Of a stretch of DNA of 64,000 nt, positions 11,080-18,427 are shown in pieces. The stretch spans positions 1,302,001-1,366,000 of the forward strand of contig NZ_CP172404.1 of assembly GCF_048213115.1 (NCBI RefSeq), in the 5' to 3' direction. The stretch comes from Niveibacterium terrae. GTDB taxonomy: Bacteria > Pseudomonadota > Gammaproteobacteria > Burkholderiales > Rhodocyclaceae. The translations under genes were made by a program, and so were the position numbers. The number at the start of each line of letters is the position of its first letter. The first letter of the stretch is position 1. The notes beneath the pieces are model-generated. The model made no database searches, had not been told where the DNA came from, and worked only from the letters and a program-made list of their open reading frames with translations.

Positions 11080-13284
11080 ATGGTTCAAGTCACTCATTCG
11101 CTTGCCAACACGCTTGGCGCCGTGCCGCCGCTCGAGCAACTCTCGGAAGGCTTGCCTGACGCGGCCCGGGATACGCTTGGCGAAGCCCTCGATTTCGCGT
11201 TGCCGCTCTATGGCGAAAAGCTGCTCGCGAGCGGCGAGCCCATCGTCAATCACTCGCTGGGCATGTGTCTGATCGCGGTCGCGCTGCGCCTCGATCTGGA
11301 GACCCGGCTCGCCGCGATTCTGTTTGCAGTCGGGGACTGCCTTCCCGCGCCTTTCGAGGAGATCGAAAAGCGCTTCGGACGGCAGGTCGTGCGCCTCGTC
11401 GAAGGCTTGCGCCGGCTCAACGGGTTGCGCGTGATCTCGCACAAGGCCGCGAAATCGCCGGGCGCGGAGTTCGCGAACCAGGCCGAGGTGATGCGCAAGA
11501 TGTTGCTCGCGATGGTCGAGGACATCCGGGTCATCATGTTGCGGCTCGCGAGCCGCACCCAGACCCTGCGCTTCTTCACCGAGAATCCGAATCCCGATCG
11601 CGAAGCGGTCGCCCGCGAGAGCATGGCCCTGTTCGCGCCGCTCGCGAACCGGCTCGGCGTCTGGCAGCTCAAGTGGGAGCTCGAAGACCTCTCCTTCCGC
11701 TTCCTGGAACCCGATACCTACCGGCGCATCGCGAAGATGCTCGACGAGCGTCGGGTCGAACGCGAAGCCTTCATCACCCAGGCGGTCGAACGTCTGCGCT
11801 CCGAGCTCGCGGCGGCCGGCATCAAGGCCGAGGTTTATGGCCGTGCCAAGCACATCTACAGCATCTACAACAAGATGCGTTCGAAGAACCTGGATTTTTC
11901 CCAGGTCTATGACGTGCGGGCGCTACGCGTGCTCGTCGACGACATCCGCGACTGCTACACGGCGCTGGGCATCGTTCATACGCTGTGGCATCCGATCCCC
12001 GGCGAATACGACGACTACATCTCCAAGCCCAAGGGCAACAATTACCAGAGCCTGCACACGGCCGTGCGCGCCCGGGATGAGCGGGCGCTCGAAGTGCAGA
12101 TCCGCACCTATGCGATGCACCGCCATGCCGAACTGGGCGTCGCCGCGCACTGGCGTTACAAGGAAGGTGCCCAGCAGAGCACCGGCGAGTACGACGAGAA
12201 GATCGCGCTGCTGCGTCAGCTGCTGTCATGGCGCGAAGAGATCTCCGACTCCGCGCAGTGGGAGTCGCACACGAAGCGCGCTTCGCTCGACGATACGATC
12301 TATGTGACGACGCCACAGGGCCGTGTCGTCGACATGACCCAGGGGGCGACGGCGATCGACTTCGCTTACCGCGTGCACAGCGACCTCGGCCACCGCTGTC
12401 GGGGTGCCAAGGTGGACGGCCAGATGGTCGCGCTGAACACGCCGCTCGAGAGCGGTCAGGTCGTCGAGATCATCGCCGCGAAGCAGGGCGGCCCGTCGCG
12501 CGACTGGCTCAATCCGCAGCTGGGTTACCTCGCGACCGCGAACGCGCGCGCCAAGGTCAGACGCTGGTTCACGCTCCAGGAAGAGGCTGAGACGCTCGCT
12601 CAGGGCAGGACGATCGCGCTGCGCGAGCTGCAGCGCGAGAACCAGTCGCGCGCCGGACTCGATGAACTCGCCTCCCGGCTGGGTTTCAAGAATCTCGATG
12701 GCTTCCTGCTCGCGGTCGGGCGGGGTGATGTCGGCCCGCGGCAGATCCAGATCGCGCTGCACGGAGGTGTGGCTGAAGAAGAGCCGGCGCCCGAAGTGCA
12801 TATCGGGCGCAGCCGCGGCGCGAAGGGCCACGACAAGATCCTCGTCGTCGGCGTAGGTCAGCTGCTGACGACTCTGGCCAAGTGTTGCAAGCCCGCGCCC
12901 CCCGATGCGATTTCGGGTTTCGTGACCCGGGGCAAGGGCGTGTCGATCCACCGCATCGATTGCCGCGACTTCCAGAACCTGTCGGACAAGCTACCCGAGC
13001 GGGTTGTCGCCGCCGAGTGGGGAGACCAGACGTCCGAGCTCGCACAGTCCGACGTCTATCCGATCGATGTCGCGGTCGAGGCGAGTGATCGCCAGGGCTT
13101 GCTGCGTGACATCTCCGAGATCCTCTCCCACGAGAAGCTCAACGTCATCTCGGTCAACACGATGTCGCGCGGAGGGCGCGCCTTCATGCGCTTCACGGTC
13201 GAAGTGCGCAGCGCCGCCCAGGTGCAGAAGGCCGTCACGCTGATCGGCGATGTCGACGGAGTCGAGAAGGCCAGGCGCGCCTGA
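11080..13284 (+). CDS. relA: GTP pyrophosphokinase RelA, synthetase-only
   Basis: This is the stringent-response (p)ppGpp synthetase. The 734-residue protein has the long Rel architecture: a degenerate HD domain, then the synthetase, TGS (DDTIYVTTPQGRVVDMTQGA), helical, and C-terminal ACT domain (DRQGLLRDISEIL). In the first domain the catalytic HD pair of SpoT-type enzymes is replaced (ILFAVGDCL), so hydrolysis should be lost. The synthetase block reads GEYDDYISKPKGNNYQSLH; the acidic EYDD form is typical of monofunctional RelA, whereas SpoT has RxKD. ATG 11080 is preferred over an upstream GTG at 11062. A separate spoT must exist elsewhere to degrade ppGpp. Confidence 0.93.
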   Translation: MVQVTHSLANTLGAVPPLEQLSEGLPDAARDTLGEALDFALPLYGEKLLASGEPIVNHSLGMCLIAVALRLDLETRLAAILFAVGDCLPAPFEEIEKRFGRQVVRLVEGLRRLNGLRVISHKAAKSPGAEFANQAEVMRKMLLAMVEDIRVIMLRLASRTQTLRFFTENPNPDREAVARESMALFAPLANRLGVWQLKWELEDLSFRFLEPDTYRRIAKMLDERRVEREAFITQAVERLRSELAAAGIKAEVYGRAKHIYSIYNKMRSKNLDFSQVYDVRALRVLVDDIRDCYTALGIVHTLWHPIPGEYDDYISKPKGNNYQSLHTAVRARDERALEVQIRTYAMHRHAELGVAAHWRYKEGAQQSTGEYDEKIALLRQLLSWREEISDSAQWESHTKRASLDDTIYVTTPQGRVVDMTQGATAIDFAYRVHSDLGHRCRGAKVDGQMVALNTPLESGQVVEIIAAKQGGPSRDWLNPQLGYLATANARAKVRRWFTLQEEAETLAQGRTIALRELQRENQSRAGLDELASRLGFKNLDGFLLAVGRGDVGPRQIQIALHGGVAEEEPAPEVHIGRSRGAKGHDKILVVGVGQLLTTLAKCCKPAPPDAISGFVTRGKGVSIHRIDCRDFQNLSDKLPERVVAAEWGDQTSELAQSDVYPIDVAVEASDRQGLLRDISEILSHEKLNVISVNTMSRGGRAFMRFTVEVRSAAQVQKAVTLIGDVDGVEKARRA

Positions 13285-13327
13285 GTTTTGGTGGCTCACC
13301 CCGGCTTCGGGCGGGCGTCACTGACGC

Positions 13328-13333
13328 TACAAT
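13328..13333 (+). promoter_or_regulatory. Candidate -10 box upstream of msrA
   Basis: TACAAT matches the sigma-70 -10 consensus at five of six positions and lies 31 bases before the msrA start. No convincing -35 is present 16-18 bases upstream. A 12-bp palindrome, TCCTGATCAGGA, follows at 13338-13349 within the would-be leader. Confidence 0.35.
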
Positions 13334-13364
13334 GCCGTCCTGATCAGGATCACTGGAGCAGGGG

Positions 13365-13862
13365 ATGAGGAAGATCGTGTTCGCGGGGGGCTGTTTCTGG
13401 GGCGTCGAAGCCTATTTCAAGAATCTGGGCGGAGTCATCGCGACGACGGTCGGCTATGCGAACGGGCACAAGCCGAACCCGAGCTATGAAGAGGTGTGCA
13501 CGCACACGACCGGGCACGCGGAAGCCTGTGCAATCGACTACGACGAGACGAGGATCAGCCTCACTGAGCTCCTCGCCGCATTCTGGCGGATCGTCGATCC
13601 GACCTTGAAGGACCAGCAGGGTCACGATGTCGGCAACCAGTACCGGACCGGCATCTATTACGTCGATAGCAGCGATCTCTCCGTGATCACCGAATCCCGG
13701 GACGCCGAACAGGCGAAGTATCCGGCGCCCATCGTGACCGAGATCGAGCCTCTGGGCCGCTTCTACACGGCCGAGGAATATCACCAGGACTACCTCGACA
13801 AGAACCCCGGCGGCTACTGTCACATCCCGCTTGAGCTCTTGCGCCGCAAACCCTCGGCGTGA
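13365..13862 (+). CDS. msrA: Peptide-methionine (S)-S-oxide reductase
   Basis: MsrA repairs methionine-S-sulfoxide in proteins and free methionine using thioredoxin. The 165-residue product starts MRKIVFAGGCFWGVE, with the catalytic Cys10 in the hallmark GCFWGVE motif. Further family blocks are VGYANGHKPNPSYEEVC, GHDVGNQYRTGIYY and FYTAEEYHQDYLDKNP. It has no signal peptide, so it should act in the cytosol. It lies 80 bases after relA with its own candidate -10 and is probably a single-gene unit, convergent with the tauE-like gene on the other strand. Confidence 0.96.
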   Translation: MRKIVFAGGCFWGVEAYFKNLGGVIATTVGYANGHKPNPSYEEVCTHTTGHAEACAIDYDETRISLTELLAAFWRIVDPTLKDQQGHDVGNQYRTGIYYVDSSDLSVITESRDAEQAKYPAPIVTEIEPLGRFYTAEEYHQDYLDKNPGGYCHIPLELLRRKPSA

Positions 13863-13888
13863 GCCGCATTTTACGGCCGAGCCTGCTC

Positions 13889-14260
13889 CTAACGACCGCT
13901 CAGCGCTTCAAACGAGAACCAGACGCCCAACGCGATCAGAAAGAGGCCGAAGGAGGCCTTGACCGTTTTCGTGTCCATCTGGCCGACCACATGGGCGCCG
14001 AGCCAGCTGCCGATCATCAGCATCACCGCGATCAGCGCCGCGGCGCGTAGATCGACATCGCCGCGTTTGTGGTATTCGATGACCGCGGCGAGGCCGACCG
14101 GCGGCAGCAGGATTGCGAGGCTGGTTCCCGTCGCCAGCTTCTGATCGAAGCCCAGCCCATAGACCAGGGCGGGAACGATCAGAACGCCACCGCCTATGCC
14201 AAAGATTCCAGAAAGCAGTCCGGCGCCCAATCCTATTGCGAGCAGGATCAGAGTCGTCAT
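13889..14260 (-). CDS. Half-size TauE/SafE-family membrane transporter
   Basis: The 123-residue hydrophobic product matches one repeat of the TauE/SafE (DUF81) family, whose members export sulfite, sulfoacetate or related organosulfur anions. It begins LILLAIGLGAGLLSGIFGIGGG, the signature glycine-rich first helix, followed by VPALVYGLGF. About four membrane helices are visible, half of the usual eight, so it would have to dimerise. Both ends look native: a clean start seven bases after the upstream gene and a normal stop. I therefore treat it as a genuine half-size member rather than a truncation. It forms a two-gene unit with the CoA-binding protein. Confidence 0.8.
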   Translation of the reverse strand: MTTLILLAIGLGAGLLSGIFGIGGGVLIVPALVYGLGFDQKLATGTSLAILLPPVGLAAVIEYHKRGDVDLRAAALIAVMLMIGSWLGAHVVGQMDTKTVKASFGLFLIALGVWFSFEALSGR

Positions 14261-14267
14261 GGCGCGC

Positions 14268-14630
14268 TCAGAATTGGTGGCTGCGCAGCAGCACCAGCGT
14301 GCAGGCTTCGAGCGTCTCGATGCCGGCGGCGTTCAGGCGCGGGTAGGCATCCGGGTTCTCGGTGCCGGGATTGAAAATCACCCGCTTCGGCGCGAGCCCG
14401 ATGATCCCGGCGATCAGCTCGTCCTGGCGGGCGGCTCCGACGTACATCGTCACGGTGTCGACTTTCGCGGTGATGTCCGGGAGGCGGGTGTAGGTTTTCA
14501 GCCCTTCGATTTCTTCTTCGCGCGGCGCGACCGGGATCGGCGTGTGCCCGTATTCGGCGAGCATCCGGATGGCCTTGTTCGAGTAGCGTTCAGGTTTGGC
14601 GCTGGCGCCGATCACAACGACGTTTTCCAT
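14268..14630 (-). CDS. CoA-binding domain protein (YccU-like)
   Basis: The 120-residue product is a single CoA-binding Rossmann-like domain (CoA_binding_2), similar to E. coli YccU. It starts ENVVVIGASAKPERYSNKA, with the GASxxPxR nucleotide-binding turn, and carries the conserved FNPGTENP segment near the C-terminus. A strong ribosome site (AAGGAG read on the minus strand, near 14640) precedes the ATG. The TauE-like gene starts seven bases after its stop, so the pair is probably co-transcribed. Its cellular role is not known. It diverges from the rhodanese operon with 122 bases between start codons. Confidence 0.85.
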   Translation of the reverse strand: MENVVVIGASAKPERYSNKAIRMLAEYGHTPIPVAPREEEIEGLKTYTRLPDITAKVDTVTMYVGAARQDELIAGIIGLAPKRVIFNPGTENPDAYPRLNAAGIETLEACTLVLLRSHQF

Positions 14631-14680
14631 GCTTGATCTCCTTGGGGGGCCGCAGCGCGGTGGACGCGGAAGGGGAGGGA

Positions 14681-14710
14681 TTGGTTCCGGATGTTAGCAT
14701 ATGCCATAAT
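14681..14710 (+). promoter_or_regulatory. Candidate sigma-70 promoter of the rhodanese-DUF134 operon
   Basis: TTGGTT at 14681-14686 and CATAAT at 14705-14710 are separated by 18 bases, and a TGC triplet makes the -10 extended. The 8-bp palindrome GCATATGC (14697-14704) lies in the spacer against the -10, where a repressor could sit. The spacing fits the ATG at 14753. Confidence 0.5.
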
Positions 14711-14752
14711 CTGAGCCGGGCGAGTTCGCCCTGTCCGGGAGAGGCTGTTGCG

Positions 14753-15109
14753 ATGAAAATGTTGCTGTCGGTTCTGCTGTTCTGCTCTGCGCTGTGCGCC
14801 CAAGCTGCTGGCCTGAGCCTCGACGGCGTCAAGCCGGCCGCGATCGTCGACGTCCGCACGCCCGAGGAATTCGCGGCCGGACACATCGAAGGCGCGCTGA
14901 ACATCCCGGTCGAGCGCGTCGGCGAGGGGGTTTCGGCGATCAAAGGGCTCAACAAGGAGAGTTCCATCCTCGTCTATTGCCGCAGCGGTCGCCGCTCCGC
15001 CGCCGCGAAAGCGACGCTGGAGCAGCTCGGCTATACGCACGTCGTTGATGGTGGCGCGATGCAGACTCTGGCGCCCAGGCTCAAGCCCTGCACTGCGAAA
15101 TCCTGCTGA
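14753..15109 (+). CDS. Periplasmic rhodanese-like sulfurtransferase
   Basis: This is a single-domain rhodanese of 118 residues with a cleavable signal peptide (MKMLLSVLLFCSALCAQA), so it should work in the periplasm. The active-site loop is YCRSGRRS with the persulfide-forming Cys76, and IVDVRTPEEFAAGHIEGALNIP is the usual N-terminal block. Two extra cysteines lie at the very C-terminus (CTAKSC, residues 113-118), which is unusual for a domain of this type. The ATG at 14753 is chosen because it starts the signal peptide. The stop overlaps the next ATG by one base. It is the first gene of the putative metallocluster operon, so sulfur or metal handling is a reasonable inference. Confidence 0.87.
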   Translation: MKMLLSVLLFCSALCAQAAGLSLDGVKPAAIVDVRTPEEFAAGHIEGALNIPVERVGEGVSAIKGLNKESSILVYCRSGRRSAAAKATLEQLGYTHVVDGGAMQTLAPRLKPCTAKSC

Positions 15110-15438
15110 TGGGCCGACCGGTCAAATGCCGCAAAGTCGCCTGCGCACTCTCGGCGGACTATTTCAAGCCGCGCGGCGTTCCGCTGTGCGAACTCGATGA
15201 AGTCGTGCTGGAACTCGATGAGGTCGAGGCGCTGCGCCTCGCGGATCTCGATGAACTGTATCAGGCCGATGCGGCGGCAAGGATGGGGGTGTCGCGCCAG
15301 ACTTTCGGCAACATCATCGCCCGCGCGCACCGCAAGGTGGCCGAAGCGCTGCTGGGCGGAAAGGCATTGAGAATCGTCACGGGCGAGTGCGTCGAACGGC
15401 TCGCCGAACCGGAACAGAACGCGGAGGGAAAAGCATGA
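15109..15438 (+). CDS. UPF0251/DUF134 family DNA-binding protein
   Basis: The 109-residue product is a member of the UPF0251 (DUF134) family. It begins GRPVKCRKVACALSADYFKP, the conserved RPxKxRxV opening. A sigma-70 region-4-like helix-turn-helix follows: DEVEALRLADLDELYQADAAARMGVSRQTF. DUF134 genes commonly sit next to genes for NifX/NifB-type proteins and small Cys/Gly-rich proteins in anaerobes and metal-handling bacteria. The same neighbourhood is present here, so it is probably the local transcription regulator. The start overlaps the rhodanese stop (TGATG) and the stop overlaps the next start (ATGA). Confidence 0.9.
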   Translation: MGRPVKCRKVACALSADYFKPRGVPLCELDEVVLELDEVEALRLADLDELYQADAAARMGVSRQTFGNIIARAHRKVAEALLGGKALRIVTGECVERLAEPEQNAEGKA

Positions 15439-15650
15439 AATCAGATCAGCATAAAAACGGAGAGGCCGACGGGTGCATTGGCGCAGACCATGAACATGCA
15501 GCCGGGCACCGGTGCTGCGGGGTGCATGGGCACGACGATCCCGATCATCGGTGCTGCGGCGGCAAGGGCCACGGTCATGGCCACGGGGAGTCCGGCCAAG
15601 AGGGCCATCGCTGCGGCTGCGCAAAGCGCAAGCTCGCGAGCGGGCAGTGA
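15435..15650 (+). CDS. Cys/His-rich mini-protein, putative metal binder
   Basis: This 71-residue protein contains 11 histidines and 7 cysteines. Three repeats start with HRC: HRCCGVHGH near residue 25, HRCCGGKGHGHGHG near 38 and HRCGC near 58. I recognise no named family. It occupies the place taken by small glycine/cysteine-rich (DUF5320-like) proteins beside DUF134 and NifX genes in other bacteria. It is translationally coupled to the DUF134 gene (ATGA overlap), which supports it being real. Metal binding or delivery (Zn, Ni, Co, Cu or Fe) is an inference from composition. It has no signal peptide, so it should be cytosolic. Confidence 0.72.
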   Translation: MKSDQHKNGEADGCIGADHEHAAGHRCCGVHGHDDPDHRCCGGKGHGHGHGESGQEGHRCGCAKRKLASGQ

Positions 15651-15689
15651 TTTGAGGGCCGCTCAGCCGGCCCGAACAGGAGGTTTCGG

Positions 15690-16001
15690 ATGTCCATCAG
15701 TTTGAGTCCTGTTGCCGCCGAGGCGATTCGCGCGGCGCTCGCCCGGCGTGGCAAGGGGGTGGGGGTACGCGTCAGCGTCCAGGATGCGGGGCAGAGCTGC
15801 GCCGCCTACAACCTGGAATATGCCGACGAGATTCGAGAGAGCGATCTCGCCTTCGTTCAGGAGGGGGTTCGCTTGCTCGCCGACTTCGCCTATTTGCCAC
15901 ATCTGGAAGGGTTGGTCATCGATTACCGCGACGAGGGCGATGACCAGGGTTTCCTGATCCGTCGCAGTGTCTCCTGCGGTGGCGACTGTCAGTGCGGCTG
16001 A
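15690..16001 (+). CDS. IscA/HesB-like protein with atypical cysteine positions
   Basis: The 103-residue product aligns along the A-type Fe-S carrier family (IscA/ErpA/HesB): an N-terminal LSPVAAEAIRAALARRGKG helix, VGVRVSVQDAG, YNLEYADE, LPHLEGLVIDYRDE and a terminal Cys cluster. The ligands differ from canonical IscA. The first cysteine of GCSG is displaced to GQSCAAY, and the CGCGESF tail is replaced by SCGGDCQCG. Cluster or metal binding may therefore differ from that of housekeeping carriers. A ribosome site (AGGAGG near 15679) precedes the ATG. It lies between the Cys/His-rich gene and the NifX-like gene in one operon. Confidence 0.85.
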   Translation: MSISLSPVAAEAIRAALARRGKGVGVRVSVQDAGQSCAAYNLEYADEIRESDLAFVQEGVRLLADFAYLPHLEGLVIDYRDEGDDQGFLIRRSVSCGGDCQCG

Positions 16002-16008
16002 TGCGGCG

Positions 16009-16365
16009 ATGCTGATCGCGCTCGCCTCGCAGAACCGTCAGAGCCTGACGGCGCATGCCGGAAAGTGCCGGCACTTTTTCATCGTCGATACGGCTCAGGG
16101 TTTCTCCCCTCGTTCGCTGGAGCTCGAACCCGGACAGATGCTGTCGGTCTGGTCCGGAGAGGGTGAGCATCCGCTGCTCGGTGTCGAGGCCGTCATCGCC
16201 GCCAGCATGGGGCAGGGCGTTGCGAACAAGCTCGCCGCTCTGGGAATCCAGGCCTGTCCGACCAGCGAGCGCGAACTCGAACGGACGGTCGCTCTGCTGG
16301 TCGAGGGGCGCTTGCCGCTGCTCGCGCTGCGTCCCCCGTCGGGTAAGGGGCGCTGTTCCTGTTGA
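16009..16365 (+). CDS. NifX-like dinitrogenase iron-molybdenum cofactor-binding domain protein
   Basis: This is a 118-residue Nitro_FeMo-Co (PF02579) domain protein, related to NifX/NafY and to the archaeal MTH1175 group. It begins MLIALASQNRQSLTAHAGKCRHFFIVD, the family's first strand and metal-site region, and has GVEAVIAASMGQGVANKLAALGIQ in the middle. It ends in CSC, an extra C-terminal cysteine pair. No nif structural genes occur in the window, so a role in nitrogenase is not implied. Such orphan proteins are thought to bind Fe-S or mixed-metal clusters. ATG 16009 is seven bases past the previous stop and is preferred over an in-frame ATG at 15967 inside the IscA-like gene. Confidence 0.85.
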   Translation: MLIALASQNRQSLTAHAGKCRHFFIVDTAQGFSPRSLELEPGQMLSVWSGEGEHPLLGVEAVIAASMGQGVANKLAALGIQACPTSERELERTVALLVEGRLPLLALRPPSGKGRCSC

Positions 16366-16394
16366 GCTTCCGTCGGTGCGGGGCGGAGCCGGGA

Positions 16395-16400
16395 TAGAAT
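16395..16400 (+). promoter_or_regulatory. Candidate -10 box of the ZIP transporter gene
   Basis: TAGAAT at 16395-16400 is a good -10 match about 50 bases before the ATG at 16450. It overlaps an in-frame ATG at 16399, which argues that the upstream ATG is not the real start. No clear -35 was seen. Confidence 0.4.
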
Positions 16401-16449
16401 GAGCGCCTCAGGCTGGAAGCCCAGAGCCCGACAGAGAGCCCGTCCTTTC

Positions 16450-17376
16450 ATGAGTGAAACCGTTTCTGGAACTGGCTGGCTGGCCTTGCTGCGCCAGCAC
16501 ATGCAGCGTCACCCCTTTTTGTCCGCGAGCCTGGGCTGCGGCCTGCTTGCGCTGCTCCTGCTGCTCTCTCAGGGCTTCATGCTGGAGTCCTGGAGCAATG
16601 CCTCACCGGGGCTGAGGCTCGCGACGCTGGGGGGGCTGGCAGGATTCGCGACGACTTCGCTGGGCGCCTTGCCCGCGCTTGCGCTGCGCGGCATCCCCCA
16701 GAAGCTCGAAGACAGCCTGCTCGGCTTCGCGGCCGGGATGATGCTCGCCGCGAGCTCTTTTTCCTTGCTCTTGCCGGGGCTCGATGCCGCGGGGGGAATC
16801 GTTGGCAGCAAGTCACTCGGTTCCGCAGTGGTCGTATCAGGCATGGCGCTGGGCGTGCTGCTGATGCTGGGGCTCGACCAGTTCATCCCGCACGAGCATG
16901 AAAAGGGCGGGCCATGCGGCCCGGGTCACGAGCGCTGCAGCCGGGTCTGGCTCTTCGTGTTCGCGATCGCGCTGCACAATCTGCCCGAAGGCATGGCGAT
17001 CGGCGTCAGTTTCTCGCAGGCCAATATGGCGGTCGGTCTGCCGCTGACCACCGCGATCGCGCTGCAAGACATTCCGGAGGGCCTGGCCGTCGCGCTGGCG
17101 CTGCGCGGAGCGGGTTTCCGCGCCATCGCCGCCGTGCTGGTCGCGGTGGCCAGTGGTATTCTCGAACCGGTTGGTGCGCTGCTCGGTGTAGGCCTCTCCA
17201 GCGGCCTGCCTCTCGCCTATCCGGTCGGACTGGGGCTCGCCGCCGGGGCGATGATCTTCGTCGTCTCGCACGAAGTCATTCCCGAGACCCACCGCAATGG
17301 CCATCAGACTCCGGCTACGTTGGGCCTGATGGTCGGTTTCGCGCTGATGATGGTGCTCGACACGGCGCTCGGCTGA
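16450..17376 (+). CDS. ZIP family divalent metal transporter (GufA/ZupT-like)
   Basis: The 308-residue integral membrane protein has about eight helices and the ZIP signatures IALHNLPEGMAIG and IALQDIPEGLAVAL in adjacent helices, which form the metal site. A cytosolic loop has a His/Cys cluster (HEHEKGGPCGPGHERC), a likely metal-sensing segment. ZIP proteins import Zn, Fe or Mn toward the cytosol. ATG 16450 is chosen over 16399 because the extra 17 residues are basic and unlike the family and because a -10 box covers the upstream ATG. It follows the metallocluster operon by 84 bases, so the two units may serve one metal pathway. Confidence 0.9.
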   Translation: MSETVSGTGWLALLRQHMQRHPFLSASLGCGLLALLLLLSQGFMLESWSNASPGLRLATLGGLAGFATTSLGALPALALRGIPQKLEDSLLGFAAGMMLAASSFSLLLPGLDAAGGIVGSKSLGSAVVVSGMALGVLLMLGLDQFIPHEHEKGGPCGPGHERCSRVWLFVFAIALHNLPEGMAIGVSFSQANMAVGLPLTTAIALQDIPEGLAVALALRGAGFRAIAAVLVAVASGILEPVGALLGVGLSSGLPLAYPVGLGLAAGAMIFVVSHEVIPETHRNGHQTPATLGLMVGFALMMVLDTALG

Positions 17377-17391
17377 GCCTCTGAGGAAAAA

Positions 17392-18369
17392 ATGGATTTG
17401 GTGTTTCTGGGCACTTCGGCCGGCGTGCCAACCAAGCGGCGCAACGTGACGGCCTTGGCCTTGCAGCCCGAGTCCGGCCGGAACTGGTATCTCGTCGACT
17501 GCGGCGAAGCGACCCAGCACCGCTTGCTGCATCTGCCGATGACGGTCATGGGCCTGCGCGCGATCTTCATCACCCATGTCCACGGCGATCACAGCTACGG
17601 CTTGCCTGGGCTGCTGGCCTGCGCCGCAATGTCGGGCCGCACCGAACCTCTGACGCTCGTCGCGCCCGCGGCCGTGATCGAATGGGTCGCAGCGACCCGT
17701 TCGCTGACCGAGCTCTATCTGCCCTTCCGTCTGCAGAGTCTGCCGCTCGAATCCTTCGAAGGCTGGCAGGACGACGAGTTCGCCGTCGAGGCCGTGCCGC
17801 TGTCGCACAGCGTGCCCTCTTTCGCGTATCGCTTCAGCGAAGTGAAGCGGGCTATCCGCCTCGATACCGACAGGCTCGTCCGCGAGGGCATTCCCCGCGG
17901 CCCGTTGTGGGGCGCGCTCAAGACGGGAGAGGATGTCGTTTTCGGGGGGCGGACTCTGGCGAGTCGCGACTATCTCGTCTATCCGGATCTGACGCGGCGC
18001 ATCGTCGTCGGCGGCGACAACGACAGCCCCGAGCTGCTTGCCGGCCTGTGCGAAGGCGCCCAGGTGCTGGTCCACGAGGCGACCTATACGAGCGAAGTCG
18101 CGGCCAGGATGGGGCCTGAAATCCAGCACAGCTCGGCGGCTTCGATCGCTTCCTTCGCCGAACGGCAGGGCATGGCCAATCTGCTGCTGACCCACTTCAG
18201 CCCGCGCTATCAGGATCGGCCCGGTAAAGGCCTGTCGGTCGCCGATATCGAGGTGGAAGCCCGCGCCCATTACCTGGGCCGGCTCTTTCTGGCCGAGGAC
18301 TTCGCCCGCTATCGCCTGGATCGGGATGGGATACTCGCCCGGGTGAGCGGCGCTGAGCCCTCTCCCTGA
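17392..18369 (+). CDS. rnz: Ribonuclease Z (short-form tRNase Z)
   Basis: A metallo-beta-lactamase-fold endonuclease that trims tRNA 3' trailers. The 325-residue product starts MDLVFLGTSAGVPTKRRN, the diagnostic RNase Z opening. It carries the zinc motif FITHVHGDHSYGLPG, a later conserved VGGDNDSPEL in place of the usual GDT region, and VHEATYT and LLTHFSPRY as the last metal-ligand blocks. A ribosome site (TGAGGAAAA) precedes the ATG. Some related MBL proteins act as arylsulfatase-like phosphodiesterases, so a purely tRNA role is likely but not certain. It follows the ZIP gene by 15 bases and is convergent with ppk. Confidence 0.88.
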   Translation: MDLVFLGTSAGVPTKRRNVTALALQPESGRNWYLVDCGEATQHRLLHLPMTVMGLRAIFITHVHGDHSYGLPGLLACAAMSGRTEPLTLVAPAAVIEWVAATRSLTELYLPFRLQSLPLESFEGWQDDEFAVEAVPLSHSVPSFAYRFSEVKRAIRLDTDRLVREGIPRGPLWGALKTGEDVVFGGRTLASRDYLVYPDLTRRIVVGGDNDSPELLAGLCEGAQVLVHEATYTSEVAARMGPEIQHSSAASIASFAERQGMANLLLTHFSPRYQDRPGKGLSVADIEVEARAHYLGRLFLAEDFARYRLDRDGILARVSGAEPSP

Positions 18370-18402
18370 CCCTTCCCTGGTGGGGGAGGGCTGAGTCAGT
18401 CT
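18359..18402. terminator. Possible hairpin between rnz and ppk
   Basis: A C-rich tract (CTGACCCTTCCC) is followed after a short loop by a G-rich tract (GGGGGAGGGCTGAGTCAG) that can pair with it imperfectly. It lies at the convergent ends of rnz and ppk. There is no good T run, so this is a weak call for a bidirectional terminator. Confidence 0.35.
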
Positions 18403-18427
18403 GCCACGATGCTCCGCTGACGCGGAG

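Noticed and set aside
13889..14260. TauE/SafE gene as a truncated pseudogene
   Set aside because: Half-size members of this family exist, and here both ends look native and the gene is coupled to its neighbour, so I call it intact.
16009..16365. NifX-like gene as evidence of nitrogen fixation
   Set aside because: No nifHDK, nifB, nifE or nifN gene is in the window, and orphan NifX-like proteins occur in many non-fixing bacteria.
16399..16449. Upstream start for the ZIP transporter
   Set aside because: The ATG at 16399 overlaps a TAGAAT -10 box, and the extra 17 residues are basic and not family-like.
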